A stretch of 64,000 bases of DNA from Nocardia bhagyanarayanae (GCF_006716565.1 NZ_VFPG01000001.1:1426001-1490000); one strand, 5' to 3'; shown: positions 42,383 to 51,506, counted from the stretch's first letter. The notes: generated from the letters alone by a model not told the origin. Numbers and translations: made by a program.

Positions 42383-42529
42383 GATTGCTCCGAGGGTACT
42401 TGCCGGCGAGCGGTAGGACCATCCGCGCAGGCGGGCGCGCGCGGCGCCGGTCTGCCGATTCTTTGTCTCGTGCGGCGCGCGAGGACGACAATGTCACCGG
42501 CACGCAGGTTCGACGGCGGGAGGACACCG

Positions 42530-43282
42530 ATGGCGCTGGATCTGAACAGCGATCTCGGCGAGGGCTTCGGCCCGTGGACGATGGGCGACGACGCGGCGAT
42601 GCTCGACATCGTGACCAGCGCCAACATTGCCTGTGGCTTCCACGCGGGCGATCCGTCGATCATGCGGGCCACCTGTGCGACGGCGGTGCGCAAGGGGGTG
42701 CGGATCGGCGCGCACGTCGGGTACCGGGACCTGGCCGGTTTCGGCAGGCGCGCGATCGCGGTCGCGCCCGCCGAGCTGCGCGACGAGGTGCTGTACCAGA
42801 TCGGGGCACTCGACGCCTTCGCCAAGTCCGCGGGCGACCGGGTCCGCTATGTGAAGCCGCACGGTGCGCTGTATCACGCCGCGGCGGCGGATCGGGAGCT
42901 GGCCGAGGCGCTGCTCACCGCGATGACCGAGTACGACGCGGAGCTAGCGCTGCTCGGCCCGTCGGGGACCGAGCTCGAGGCGGCGGCTACCGAGGCGAAG
43001 GTCCGGTTCGTCGGCGAGGGCTTCGCCGACCGCGCGTACACCCCGACCGGCTTGCTCGCGCCGCGCGGCCTGCCCGGCGCGGTGCTGCACGCCGATGAGG
43101 CTGTCGCCCAGGCCATTTCGATCGCGGCGACGGGCAAAGCGCGGACCGTCGATGGCGGCGAGGTCGCGGTGTCCGCCGCCAGTCTGTGTGTGCACGGTGA
43201 CACTCCGGCCGCGGTGGAGATGGCGCGGCGGATTCGCGCCGCGCTCGCGGAATCGGGTGTGCCGGTCGCGTCGTTCGGGTAA
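42530..43282 (+). CDS. pxpA: 5-oxoprolinase subunit A (LamB/YcsF)
   Basis: PxpA (250 aa), of the LamB/YcsF family, works with PxpB and PxpC to hydrolyse 5-oxoproline, a damage product of glutamine and glutamate, to glutamate using ATP. Family signatures are LDLNSDLGEGFG, IACGFHAGDP, RIGAHVGYRD and YVKPHGALYH. The C-terminus has CVHGDTP. ATG 42530 is preceded by GGGAGG. It leads a tight pxpABC operon. Confidence 0.95.
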   Translation: MALDLNSDLGEGFGPWTMGDDAAMLDIVTSANIACGFHAGDPSIMRATCATAVRKGVRIGAHVGYRDLAGFGRRAIAVAPAELRDEVLYQIGALDAFAKSAGDRVRYVKPHGALYHAAAADRELAEALLTAMTEYDAELALLGPSGTELEAAATEAKVRFVGEGFADRAYTPTGLLAPRGLPGAVLHADEAVAQAISIAATGKARTVDGGEVAVSAASLCVHGDTPAAVEMARRIRAALAESGVPVASFG

Positions 43283-43294
43283 TCGGAGCGTCAT

Positions 43295-43972
43295 ATGAGG
43301 GAACCGAAATCGCCCTGGCAGCGATACATTCGCGCCGCAGGAGACCGGGCGCTGCTCGTCACGCCCGACGAACCCGCTCGGGCCGCCGGGTTGGCCGACG
43401 CCCTGCGTGTCAGCGCGCCGAAGGGTGTGGAGGACGTGTTGCCCGCCGCGGAAACCGTTCTGGTGACGCTGAATTCGCCCGACGACGCCGAATCGGTGCG
43501 CCGCGAGATCTGCGCGCTACTGGAAAGCTTCCAGCACGAGGTCGATTCGGGCGATGTTTCCCGTGGAACATTGCCGCACAACGGCTCTCCCGAACCACTG
43601 GTCGTCCCGGTGCGCTATGACGGCGCGGATCTCGCCGATGTCGCCGAGCTGCTCGACATGACCGAGGACGAGGTGATCGCCGCGCACACCGGCACGGTAT
43701 GGCGTTGCGCGTTCGTCGGATTCGCACCGGGTTTCGGTTATCTGGAGTCCCCCGACGGAAGGCTCACCGTGCCGCGCAGGGATACCGCCCGTACGTCCAT
43801 ACCGGCAGGCGCGGTCGCCCTCGCGGGCGGCTTCTCGGCGGTGTATCCGCGCAGTACGCCCGGCGGATGGCAGTTGATCGGCCGCACCGATCTGACGATG
43901 TGGGACGTCGACCGCGATCCGCCCGCGCTGATCAGGGCGGGTGGGCTGGTTCGTTTCGAGGTGGCCCGATGA
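43295..43972 (+). CDS. pxpB: 5-oxoprolinase subunit B (KipI-like)
   Basis: PxpB (225 aa) carries the allophanate hydrolase subunit 1/KipI domain. Signatures are AAGDRALLV near the start, PVRYDGADLADVA, GTVWRCAFVGFAPGFGYL and the near-C-terminal PGGWQLIGRTDLTMWD. It pairs with PxpC to form the oxoprolinase component. It starts 12 bases after pxpA and its TGA overlaps the pxpC ATG. A parS-like palindrome lies within the gene at 43555-43570. Confidence 0.95.
   Translation: MREPKSPWQRYIRAAGDRALLVTPDEPARAAGLADALRVSAPKGVEDVLPAAETVLVTLNSPDDAESVRREICALLESFQHEVDSGDVSRGTLPHNGSPEPLVVPVRYDGADLADVAELLDMTEDEVIAAHTGTVWRCAFVGFAPGFGYLESPDGRLTVPRRDTARTSIPAGAVALAGGFSAVYPRSTPGGWQLIGRTDLTMWDVDRDPPALIRAGGLVRFEVAR
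43555..43570. other. parS: Outlying parS-like site in pxpB
   Basis: TGTTTCCCGTGGAACA matches 14 of 16 of TGTTTCACGTGAAACA. Both changes keep palindromic symmetry in part. It lies about 18 kb from parB and 30 kb from oriC, inside pxpB, where it encodes DVSRGT. Confidence 0.5.
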
Positions 43973-44826
43973 TGCTCGTCGAGTGGGTCGGTCCGCTGGC
44001 CACCATCCAGGACCTCGGTCGCCCCGGCTGGTTCGATTCCGGCGTCGGGGTCTCGGGCGCGGCCGACCGCGCGTCGTTGCGGCTGGCCAATCGCCTGGTC
44101 GGCAACCCGGAGGACGCCGCGGTGATCGAGGTACTGCTCGGCGGGCTGATGCTGCGCGCGGAGCGGCACCACACCGTCGCGGTCGCGGGCGCGCCCGCCC
44201 AGGCGGTGCTGGACGGTATCCCGGTCGGCCACGCCAGCGTGCTGGAAATGGAAGAGGGACAGACCCTTCGGCTCGGATTCGCGGCGAACGGGCTGCGCAG
44301 CTACGTCGCGGTGCGCGGCGGCATCGACGTCGCGCCGGTGCTCGGCTCGCGCAGCCGCGACACACTGTCCGGCATCGGACCGGAACCGCTGCGCGCGGGT
44401 GATCGGCTGCCGATCGGGCCCGTTCCGCGTCAGCTGCCGCTCGTCGACGTCGCGCCGGTCGACGGGCCACCCGATGGCGTCCTCACGGTGCGCGCGCTGC
44501 TCGGCCCGCGCGACGACTGGTTCGAGGACGCCACAGCGCTTTTCGCGGCCGAGTGGGCCGTCTCCCCCGACACCGACCGCGTCGGCGCCCGCATCGACCG
44601 CGTCGGCGGACCGGCGCTGCGACGGCGGATCACCGGCGAATTGCGCACCGAGGGCATGGCGCTCGGCTCGATTCAAGTGCCGCCGAGCGGCCAGCCGGTG
44701 ATCTTTCTGGCCGACCATCCCATCACCGGCGGCTATCCGGTGATCGCGGTGGTACTCGACGCCGACGTCGACGCGGTGGCGCAGGCCAGACCCGGTCAGC
44801 GCCTGCGATTCCGTCGAGCGGGCTGA
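43969..44826 (+). CDS. pxpC: 5-oxoprolinase subunit C (KipA-like)
   Basis: PxpC (285 aa) carries the allophanate hydrolase subunit 2/KipA domain. It begins LVEWVGPLATIQDLGRPGW, then GVGVSGAADRASLRLANRLVGN, LRSYVAVRGGIDV and the terminal VPPSGQPVIFLADHPITGGYP, all family marks. The ATG overlaps the pxpB stop (ATGA), so translation is coupled. It converges on the DUF4185 gene with one base between the stops. Confidence 0.95.
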   Translation: MMLVEWVGPLATIQDLGRPGWFDSGVGVSGAADRASLRLANRLVGNPEDAAVIEVLLGGLMLRAERHHTVAVAGAPAQAVLDGIPVGHASVLEMEEGQTLRLGFAANGLRSYVAVRGGIDVAPVLGSRSRDTLSGIGPEPLRAGDRLPIGPVPRQLPLVDVAPVDGPPDGVLTVRALLGPRDDWFEDATALFAAEWAVSPDTDRVGARIDRVGGPALRRRITGELRTEGMALGSIQVPPSGQPVIFLADHPITGGYPVIAVVLDADVDAVAQARPGQRLRFRRAG

Positions 44827-44827
44827 A

Positions 44828-46510
44828 TCACTTCGGCGTGCCGACTTCGGCGCGCATCAGGTACACGTTGTAGGTGTCCCAGGCCGAGATGGTGAAGTAC
44901 AGGTCCCGGCCCGAGGACCACGGGTGGATGAAGCCGCCGTAGGCCTTCGGGTAGTCCGAGGTGTTCACCAGCGGCACCGTATCGGTCCAGATGCCCTGCG
45001 GCGCAGCGGCTTCGCGCAGCACGATGGCGCCCTGGGCGGAATCCAGATACACCATCTGCCACTTCTCGGCGGCCTCGTCGTAGCGCACCGACACCTCGCT
45101 CGCGATGCCGAGGAACAGTGGCGTCGCGTGGTTTTCGATCGCGGGAGCCCAGGCGCCGTGCACCCAGTACTGATAGGCGGTCTTGTTGAGCACCTGGTCC
45201 TTCGGCACCCTGGCCAAGCCGACCACGCCGACCCGGCCGTTGGGCGTGCCGAACATGTAGACGTAGTCGCCCTGCGGGACCATGGCCGCGACCTGGAAGC
45301 GCCCCATCCCGAAGAGGTTGTCCCACCTGGCGTGCTGATCCTTGGTCCAGGTGCTGCCGTTGTCGTCGGAGTAGGCGATGCCGCCGTAGTTGGTGAACCA
45401 CATGCCGGGCACGCGGCTCCACCTGTTCACGGACATGTAGCTCAGGTACTGGCGATTCCCGATCGCGAACCCGGAGGTCGGGATGACGGTGGTCTCCCAG
45501 TTCTTGATCTTGCGGCTGCTCAGGATCTCCGCCGCGTGGCAGCGGCTGTCCTGGACCATGGTGTCCAGCGTCAGTCCGTCGGACAGGTCGCGGTCGGTGC
45601 TGTAGGCCAGCACGTTGCTTCGCCAATCGGGGCCGCCCGCTCCGCCGGTGACCCAGCCCTCGCCGAAGGTGTCGCCGAAGACGACGGCGACCTCGCCGGG
45701 CTTGGTCTCCCACATCAGGCCGAGGTCGGTGCCGTCGACCTGCCAGCGCATATCGGTGCGGTTGTTCGATCCGTGCCCGGTCACCTGGCCGACCAGGTCG
45801 ACCTTCCCCACCCACGGCGCGACGACGGCCTCGGCGACCGGTCCCGGTTCGATCGGGTGCAGGACCGGCGGCGGCGCGGGCTGCGGCTCGTCGCCGGGAC
45901 CGCCGGGCACCGGAATCGGGATCGGCTCGATCTCGGGACGGAACTCGATGCGCGGCAACTGGATTCCGCCGTCGCCGGAACCGCTGCCCGAGCCCGAACC
46001 GCTGCCCGAGTCCGAGCTACCCGAGTCCGAGCTGCCCGAGCCCGCGCTGCCAGTGTCGGCGCTGCCGGAGCCGGAACCGCTGCCACTGCCGGAACTCGAT
46101 CCGGTGCCACCGGGAACGGGCGCCTCGGGCGTCTGCGGTTCCGCCGCTTCGATATCCGGCTTCGGTGTGTCGCGGATGTCGGGGCACGGGTTGCGGCACG
46201 GATCCTCGGGCAGCGGCTCCGGAACGATCCTCGTCTTGTCCTGCGGCGGATCCGGTACGGGCACCGGCGTGATCTCCGGGATCGGCACGGGGATGTCGAT
46301 CTGCGGCGGGAGCACGATCGGCGGTGGCGGCGGCAGGCTCGGATCGGGCTCGCGGGCCAGTGGATCGAATCCCGTTTCGCCGCAGAGATTCACGGGCGGC
46401 GGCGCCCACGGATGCGGCGCGGCCTGCGCGGGCGCGGGGACCGAGAGGACCCCCGCGAGCAGCACACCGAAGAGCGCTGGGGATTCCAGCTTCCGCGGCA
46501 GCGCTCCCAT
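44828..46510 (-). CDS. Secreted DUF4185 protein, 560 aa
   Basis: An exported protein with a signal peptide at residues 1-30 (cleavage near APAQAAP). Then come a Pro-rich wall-spanning segment (about 35-130), a Ser/Gly repeat tract (about 140-190), a second Pro-rich linker, and a DUF4185 domain from about 245 to the end. DUF4185 has a five-bladed beta-propeller-like, glycosidase-related look: VVFGDTFGEGWV, GGIAYSDDNGSTWTKD, MFGTPNGRVG, YFTISAWDTYNVYLM. Some DUF4185 proteins act on glycans of the actinobacterial envelope, but no activity can be claimed here. ATG start. Confidence 0.88.
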   Translation of the reverse strand: MGALPRKLESPALFGVLLAGVLSVPAPAQAAPHPWAPPPVNLCGETGFDPLAREPDPSLPPPPPIVLPPQIDIPVPIPEITPVPVPDPPQDKTRIVPEPLPEDPCRNPCPDIRDTPKPDIEAAEPQTPEAPVPGGTGSSSGSGSGSGSGSADTGSAGSGSSDSGSSDSGSGSGSGSGSGDGGIQLPRIEFRPEIEPIPIPVPGGPGDEPQPAPPPVLHPIEPGPVAEAVVAPWVGKVDLVGQVTGHGSNNRTDMRWQVDGTDLGLMWETKPGEVAVVFGDTFGEGWVTGGAGGPDWRSNVLAYSTDRDLSDGLTLDTMVQDSRCHAAEILSSRKIKNWETTVIPTSGFAIGNRQYLSYMSVNRWSRVPGMWFTNYGGIAYSDDNGSTWTKDQHARWDNLFGMGRFQVAAMVPQGDYVYMFGTPNGRVGVVGLARVPKDQVLNKTAYQYWVHGAWAPAIENHATPLFLGIASEVSVRYDEAAEKWQMVYLDSAQGAIVLREAAAPQGIWTDTVPLVNTSDYPKAYGGFIHPWSSGRDLYFTISAWDTYNVYLMRAEVGTPK

Positions 46511-46644
46511 ACCTGTTGACTCCCTGGTCGAATCGGTCGCAGCATGATCAACTTACCGGAACCGGGGGCCCGCGGCCGGGCGCCGTGCGGTGCCGATCCG
46601 AATCGCGCGGGAACCGGATCGAGGCGGGCCGCGTCCAAGCAGAT

Positions 46645-47280
46645 ATGAACGACATCGAGTACGGCTTCGGGACGGGCGACGGCGCCGTCCACGTCTGGTC
46701 GTCACCCGCCGATCTCGACCTGGCCCGCACCGGCACGGCCGACGCCATCCAACTGGATTTCGACGGCGACGGCCTCGCCGACGACGCACTGTGGGATTCG
46801 CACGGCACCGGCATCGCCGACGTCGCGGCGCTGGACCTGGACGACGACGGGGTGCTCGACCACTTCTATACCGACCCCACCGGCCTCGGTACCTGGAACC
46901 ACCAGATCACCGGTGCGGCGGCCGACGCGGGCAGCGAACCGCTCGACTGGATCGTGCGCAGCGGGCCGGATCCGCTCACCGCCCCGCAGAATGCCGCCGC
47001 CCCAGCCGTCACCGAAGCGCTCGCCGACTACCCGATTCCACCGGAGCCGATCGCACACGGCGGCCCGTTGGATCATCCCGCGCCGGGGCAGGCGACCCCG
47101 TTCGACCAGCCGATTCCGCCCAATCGCCCTGAGCCGCCGTACGATTCGGCGACGCTCGCCGAGCATCCGATCCGGTCCGACCGCCCGGCCCACGCCGCGT
47201 CGGTGCCGCTGCCGACCGAGAGCACACCGATCACCGAACCACCCGCTACGAACGACCTGCTGGAAGATTCCCGCTACTGA
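46645..47280 (+). CDS. Acidic DxDxDG protein, 211 aa
   Basis: Family not recognised by name. Residues 1-95 contain two calcium-loop-like motifs, DFDGDGLADD and DLDDDGVLDH, with DSHGTGIAD between, as in FG-GAP, thrombospondin-3 or dockerin-like calcium sites. The rest is Pro-rich and probably disordered (HPAPGQATPFDQPIPPNRP). There is no signal peptide at the chosen ATG (46645). Similar small acidic proteins are common in nocardiae. Divergent from the DUF4185 gene, sharing a 134-base promoter gap. Confidence 0.72.
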   Translation: MNDIEYGFGTGDGAVHVWSSPADLDLARTGTADAIQLDFDGDGLADDALWDSHGTGIADVAALDLDDDGVLDHFYTDPTGLGTWNHQITGAAADAGSEPLDWIVRSGPDPLTAPQNAAAPAVTEALADYPIPPEPIAHGGPLDHPAPGQATPFDQPIPPNRPEPPYDSATLAEHPIRSDRPAHAASVPLPTESTPITEPPATNDLLEDSRY

Positions 47281-47315
47281 TCCGTGGGTGCACCCGGTGC
47301 CGCGCGCGGGCGGTT

Positions 47316-48662
47316 CTACCCTCTCGTCCGCCGCCGACTGTTCAACGCGATCGCGAGAATCCCCAACCCGTACCCGACCGCGCCCGCGACCACCACGGGC
47401 AGCGAGCGCCCGTCGTCCGGGACCACCAGCGCGGCCAGCGCGATGGCGAGGACGAACGCGATGTTGAAGACCGTGTCCTGGAGGGCGAACACCTGCCCGC
47501 GCCTGGCGTCGTCGATATCTATCTGCATGGTGGCGTCGCCGGTGAGTTTGATCGTCTGCCCGGCCAGCCCGAACAGGAAGGCGCCCGCGAGCAGTAGTTG
47601 ATGCGCGCGCTGGGCCGCCGCGCCCGCCTCGGCGACGGCGATCGGCGTCACCAAGGTCAGCTGAACGATCATCGCGGCGACGAGCCCGGCGACCACTGTG
47701 CGCGAACGACCCAAACGCGGGATCACCACCGGCGCGACGACGGCGGCGACCAGCATGCCGCCCGCCGTCGCGGCGATCGCCACGCCGAACCCGATCAGGC
47801 CGCTGCTCAGTCCGGAACCCTCGGGCGCCTGCCGCAGCACAAGCACCATGATCAGCGTGTTCGCGCCGAACACCACGCGGTGCGTGCCGATGCCAACCAT
47901 CGCCGTGGTCACCGAGACCGACTGCCACACCGCCCGCGCGCCGGTGCGCAATCCGGTGAGGATCGCGTGCACGGTGCTCTCGTGGACCGCACTGCCGTCC
48001 TCCGGTCCGAGCACGCCGTGCCGGAACCCGGCCGCGAGCAACGCACCGAGCACCGACCCCACTCCGCTGATCGCGACGGCGACGGCCGAAGCGAAATCGC
48101 CCGCCCCGATCACTCCGATGACGGCCACCGCGACCGCCGCGCCCGCGCCCGCGCACCCGGAGGCGACGGTGGCGAGCACCGAATTCATCGGCACCAGCCA
48201 CTGCTGCGCGAGCACCCTCGGCAACGCCGCCGAGACGCCCGCCATCACGAACCTGCTGATGCCGACGACGGCCAGCGCCAGCAACAGCAGCGGCGGCTCG
48301 GCGATCCCGGCGACCAGGCCGACGCTCGTCACGCCGATCAGAACGCCGCGCAGCACATTCGCCACCAGCAGCACCGCGCGCCGGTCCCAGCGGTCCAACA
48401 GCGCACCGGCATAGGGCCCGATCAGCGAATACGGCAGCAGCAGGACGGCGAAGCCCGCGGCGATGGCCAGCGGATCGGTCTCGCGCTCGGGATTGAAAAG
48501 GATCGCTCCGGAGAGCGCGGCCTGGAACATGCCGTCGCCGAACTGTCCGGCGAAGCGCACGATCGCCAATCGCAGCACGCCCGGACTCTCGCGCAGCGCC
48601 GTACGCAATGGAACGCGCGGCGCGTCGGCGGGCGGGCTGTCTTCCTGGCGACCGATCGACAC
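47316..48662 (-). CDS. MFS transporter, 448 aa
   Basis: A major facilitator family exporter with about twelve membrane helices. The loop after helix 2 has GPYAGALLDRWDRRAVLL, the MFS motif-A region, and the second half has PRLGRSRTVVAGL. A central cytoplasmic loop of about 35 residues precedes helix 7. The substrate is unknown. The two helix-6 to helix-7 tryptophan/histidine stretches offer no clue. The start (MSIGRQ) is the first likely ATG; the downstream Nudix gene lies upstream of it on the same strand, 24 bases away. Confidence 0.85.
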   Translation of the reverse strand: MSIGRQEDSPPADAPRVPLRTALRESPGVLRLAIVRFAGQFGDGMFQAALSGAILFNPERETDPLAIAAGFAVLLLPYSLIGPYAGALLDRWDRRAVLLVANVLRGVLIGVTSVGLVAGIAEPPLLLLALAVVGISRFVMAGVSAALPRVLAQQWLVPMNSVLATVASGCAGAGAAVAVAVIGVIGAGDFASAVAVAISGVGSVLGALLAAGFRHGVLGPEDGSAVHESTVHAILTGLRTGARAVWQSVSVTTAMVGIGTHRVVFGANTLIMVLVLRQAPEGSGLSSGLIGFGVAIAATAGGMLVAAVVAPVVIPRLGRSRTVVAGLVAAMIVQLTLVTPIAVAEAGAAAQRAHQLLLAGAFLFGLAGQTIKLTGDATMQIDIDDARRGQVFALQDTVFNIAFVLAIALAALVVPDDGRSLPVVVAGAVGYGLGILAIALNSRRRTRG

Positions 48663-48686
48663 CGCCTCGATTGTGCCCTGTTCGTC

Positions 48687-49148
48687 TCAGCCCGAGCTGA
48701 CCAGGGAACTGACCGCCGCCCGCATATCCGTCGTCATCGGTAGTTCGTCGAGCGCGCTCGCGTCGATCCAGGCGAAGGCGTCGTGTTCGCCGGGCGCGAG
48801 CGCCACCTCGCCCGGCTCCACCTCGACCAGGAAGCTGAACTTGCGCACCCGCGGCTTGGTGCGGGTGGCGTAATCGATGCCGCCGAGGAACTCGGTGATG
48901 CTGCGCACCCGCAGCCCGGTCTCCTCGAAGAGCTCCCGCGCCACGCACTCGGCGAAGGTCTCCCCCGATTCCACGCCGCCGCCGGGCAGTTCGTACATGC
49001 CCCCGTGATAGTCGTCGGGCACCCGCCGGACCACGAGCAGCTTCCGGTCGCGGAAGACCGCGACACCGACCACGAAATCGCCGATGCCGTCGCGGCGCGC
49101 CTCGGCGCGGAGCTGTCGCTCGATGCGATCGAGCGCTTCCGGTCGCAT
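48687..49148 (-). CDS. Nudix hydrolase, 153 aa
   Basis: A MutT-type Nudix protein. The box is GGGVESGETFAECVARELFEE followed by TGL, fitting the consensus. Preceding LLVVRRVPDDYHGGMYELP is the usual strand order. ATG 49148 has GGAGGTGAG just upstream. The protein ends MRAAVSSLVSSG. The substrate is not predictable. It lies 24 bases before the MFS gene on the same strand, so the two may be co-transcribed. Confidence 0.92.
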   Translation of the reverse strand: MRPEALDRIERQLRAEARRDGIGDFVVGVAVFRDRKLLVVRRVPDDYHGGMYELPGGGVESGETFAECVARELFEETGLRVRSITEFLGGIDYATRTKPRVRKFSFLVEVEPGEVALAPGEHDAFAWIDASALDELPMTTDMRAAVSSLVSSG

Positions 49149-49410
49149 TCGGCTCTCACCTCCGGTTCCGTTGGGGCGCTTCGTGTTACGAACCCGGTGC
49201 CGTCGGGAAGGGGCTCCGTCGCCGGTAACCCTACGTGTCCCGTCCCCGCTTCACCGCACCGGTAGGTATTGCTCGCCTGCCGTTCACCCGCTGGTCGCTC
49301 GCGTAAAATGCCGAGTGCAGGACAATTTACTAGGAATCAGGAGTACCGCGACCTCGAGTGCTCCTACCCTGAAAGGTGATCGGTGCACGGTCGGAGAGAG
49401 GAGGACCCCG

Positions 49411-50199
49411 ATGTCCACACTCACGACGCCTCACATCGATATCCACCGTGGCGGCGACCGCATGAAAACGCGGGTGTCCTGGTTGGATTCGAAGCATTCG
49501 TTCTCCTTCGGTGAGCACTACGACCCGGAGAACACCCATCACGGCCTGCTGCTGGTGAACAACGAGGACATCGTGCTGCCCGGGCAGGGTTTCGACACAC
49601 ACCCGCACCGGGACATGGAGATCGTCACCTGGGTGCTCGGCGGCAGCCTGGTGCACCAGGACTCGCTCGGACACAGTGGCGTCATCTACCCCGGCCTCGC
49701 CCAGCGGATGAGCGCGGGCACCGGCATCCTGCATTCGGAGAAGAACGACTCGTGGCGGCTGGACGACAGTGCCGAGCACCAGGAGCCCGTGCATTTCGTG
49801 CAGATGTGGGTGGTCCCCGACGAGCCGGGCCTGACTCCCGGCTACCAGCAGCTGGAAATCGATGACGAACTGGCGGGCGGCGGTCTGGTCACGGTGGCCT
49901 CGGGCCTGCCGCGCTACCGCGATCGCGCCGCGATCGCCATCAACAGCAGCCACTCCGCGCTGCACGTCGCCCGCATGCCCGGTGCGGAGCCGGGCGCTGC
50001 GCCGCAGGTGATCGACCTGCCCGACGCACCGTACCTGCACCTGTTCGTCGCCCGCGGCGAGGTCGAGATGGAGGACGTCGGCCCGCTGTACGAGGGCGAC
50101 GCCGTGCGGCTGACGCGCAGCGGCGGCCAGCGGATCACCGCGCACGGTCCGGCCGAGATCCTGGTCTGGGAGATGCACGCGCGACTCGGCGGGCAATGA
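49411..50199 (+). CDS. Pirin-like protein, 262 aa
   Basis: A bicupin pirin family protein. The metal site is seen in THPHRDMEIVTWV and GTGILHSEKND. It begins IDIHRGGDRMKTRVSWLDSKHSFSFG, the family N-terminus. Bacterial pirins can have quercetinase activity or bind metabolic enzymes; which applies here is unknown. ATG 49411 has GAGAGGAGG about 8 bases upstream. Transcribed away from the Nudix-MFS pair. Confidence 0.92.
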   Translation: MSTLTTPHIDIHRGGDRMKTRVSWLDSKHSFSFGEHYDPENTHHGLLLVNNEDIVLPGQGFDTHPHRDMEIVTWVLGGSLVHQDSLGHSGVIYPGLAQRMSAGTGILHSEKNDSWRLDDSAEHQEPVHFVQMWVVPDEPGLTPGYQQLEIDDELAGGGLVTVASGLPRYRDRAAIAINSSHSALHVARMPGAEPGAAPQVIDLPDAPYLHLFVARGEVEMEDVGPLYEGDAVRLTRSGGQRITAHGPAEILVWEMHARLGGQ

Positions 50200-50336
50200 G
50201 CGGTCCACCGTACGGTTTGCCCTATTAACATCCGAGCGTAGGGAGCGCGATCAGTAGGCGACCGCCGCGCAGCGCACCCGCAGGACCCGCGAGACCCGCA
50301 GCGAGTTCCCCAGCGGCACCGACTGAGAGGAAGTCC

Positions 50337-50828
50337 ATGTCGCAATATCCCCCGCCCGGCCAATACCCGCCGCCCGGGCAGTATCCGCCACCACCGGGCG
50401 GATATCCGCCGCCGGGACAGGGTGGCTACTGGCAGGAATCGCCGAAGGGCAAGGGCCTGGCCATCACCGCGTTGGTGCTCGGCATTCTGGCGCTGCTCAC
50501 CTTCTGGTCCATTCTCGGCGGCGTCCTGTTCGGGCTGTTCGGACTGATCTTCGGCATCATCGCGTTCGTCAAGGCGCGCAAGGGAACCGCGGGCGGCACC
50601 GGTATGGCCGTCACCGGTCTGGTCTTGAGCGTGCTCGCGCTGATCGGCACGATCCTCATCGCCATCGTCGGCTGGAGTTTCTTCGTCGATTCCGGCGGCA
50701 AGGATTTCATCGACTGCCTGGACAAGGCGGGCAACGATCAGGCCAAGATCGACGAGTGCGAGCGGAAGTGGAACCAGAACATCGAGGACCGCTTCAGCGT
50801 GACGTTGACGCCGCGGCCGACGCCGTAG
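50337..50828 (+). CDS. DUF4190-type membrane protein, 163 aa
   Basis: A small membrane protein with a Pro/Tyr/Gly-rich N-terminal tail (about 1-40, repeats of PPPGQYPPP type). Then come two or three helices with the DUF4190 pattern: GLAITALVLGILALLTFW, LFGLFGLIFGIIAFVKARKG, GMAVTGLVLSVLALIG. The C-terminal domain of about 55 residues, probably outside, contains a DCLDKAGNDQAKIDECERKW segment with two cysteines. ATG preceded by GAGAGGAAG. Function unknown. Confidence 0.85.
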   Translation: MSQYPPPGQYPPPGQYPPPPGGYPPPGQGGYWQESPKGKGLAITALVLGILALLTFWSILGGVLFGLFGLIFGIIAFVKARKGTAGGTGMAVTGLVLSVLALIGTILIAIVGWSFFVDSGGKDFIDCLDKAGNDQAKIDECERKWNQNIEDRFSVTLTPRPTP

Positions 50829-50834
50829 CCGAAC

Positions 50835-51377
50835 TCACTTGTCTCTGGACGGGATCGCCGCGGTCCTGGTAGCGGCGATCACCTCGGGTAGCTCTGGCCG
50901 GTAGTCCATATCCGGCCGCGCGATCCAGGTGCGGTAGCCGCTGTGTTCGTCGGCGGGCGAGGGCAGCACGATCCGGCTGCCGGGCAGGGCGACCGAGGCG
51001 CAGACCCGGAACAGGTCCGCGAAAAGGGCCATGTCCAAATAGGAGTTGTCGGTCGGTCCGGTCAGGAAGGTCCAGCGTCCGGAACGCGGGTGCCCGATGA
51101 TCGGTCCGCCGCGTCGCCCGCCCGCGGTGAGCAGCGCGCGAACTTTCGTGCCGAGCGAGGCGGGCATGACGACCGCGCCGACGGCGCCGACCTCGAGCAT
51201 GATGCGGCCGAGCGCCGGGTCCACCACGGCGTAGAGGCCGTTGTCCTTGCGGTAGTGGCGGCAGCGGGCGAACGCGTCCTGGGTCGCCGAGTACTCGGGA
51301 GCGGCCGCGTGCGATGGCGAGGCGTCCGGTTGCCCGAGCGGACCGTGACTGCCTGATTCGGTGCGGAACGTGCTCAT
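50835..51377 (-). CDS. Hypothetical protein next to XRE regulator
   Basis: A 180-residue soluble protein divergent from the XRE regulator gene. It has LYAVVDPALGRIMLEVGAVGAVVMPASLGTKV and GGPIIGHPRSGRWTFLTGPTD, then ALPGSRIVLPSPADE. The pattern recalls the primase/polymerase-like N-terminal modules that often lie beside WhiJ-type XRE and DUF397 genes in actinomycetes, but catalytic carboxylates are not obvious to me. The start is ATG 51377. It probably shares regulation with the XRE gene through their common gap. Confidence 0.65.
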   Translation of the reverse strand: MSTFRTESGSHGPLGQPDASPSHAAAPEYSATQDAFARCRHYRKDNGLYAVVDPALGRIMLEVGAVGAVVMPASLGTKVRALLTAGGRRGGPIIGHPRSGRWTFLTGPTDNSYLDMALFADLFRVCASVALPGSRIVLPSPADEHSGYRTWIARPDMDYRPELPEVIAATRTAAIPSRDK

Positions 51378-51456
51378 GACGAACCTCGCCTCGATGCGGA
51401 GTGAACGTGACGGGTGAATCGGCCGCTGGTGTCGACCCTAGTCCTGGGCAATCGGG

Positions 51457-51482
51457 TTGACAATAGTCACACGCTGGCGTGT
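51457..51482. promoter_or_regulatory. Candidate operator upstream of XRE gene
   Basis: A consensus -35 hexamer TTGACA (51457-51462) is followed six bases later by a 14-bp inverted repeat, ACACGCTGGCGTGT (51469-51482). The repeat ends 24 bases before the XRE start codon. No matching -10 was found at 17 bases, so the promoter itself is uncertain. The palindrome is well placed for autoregulation. Confidence 0.55.
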
Positions 51483-51506
51483 TGCGCAGGCGTAGCATCG
51501 CGTGTC

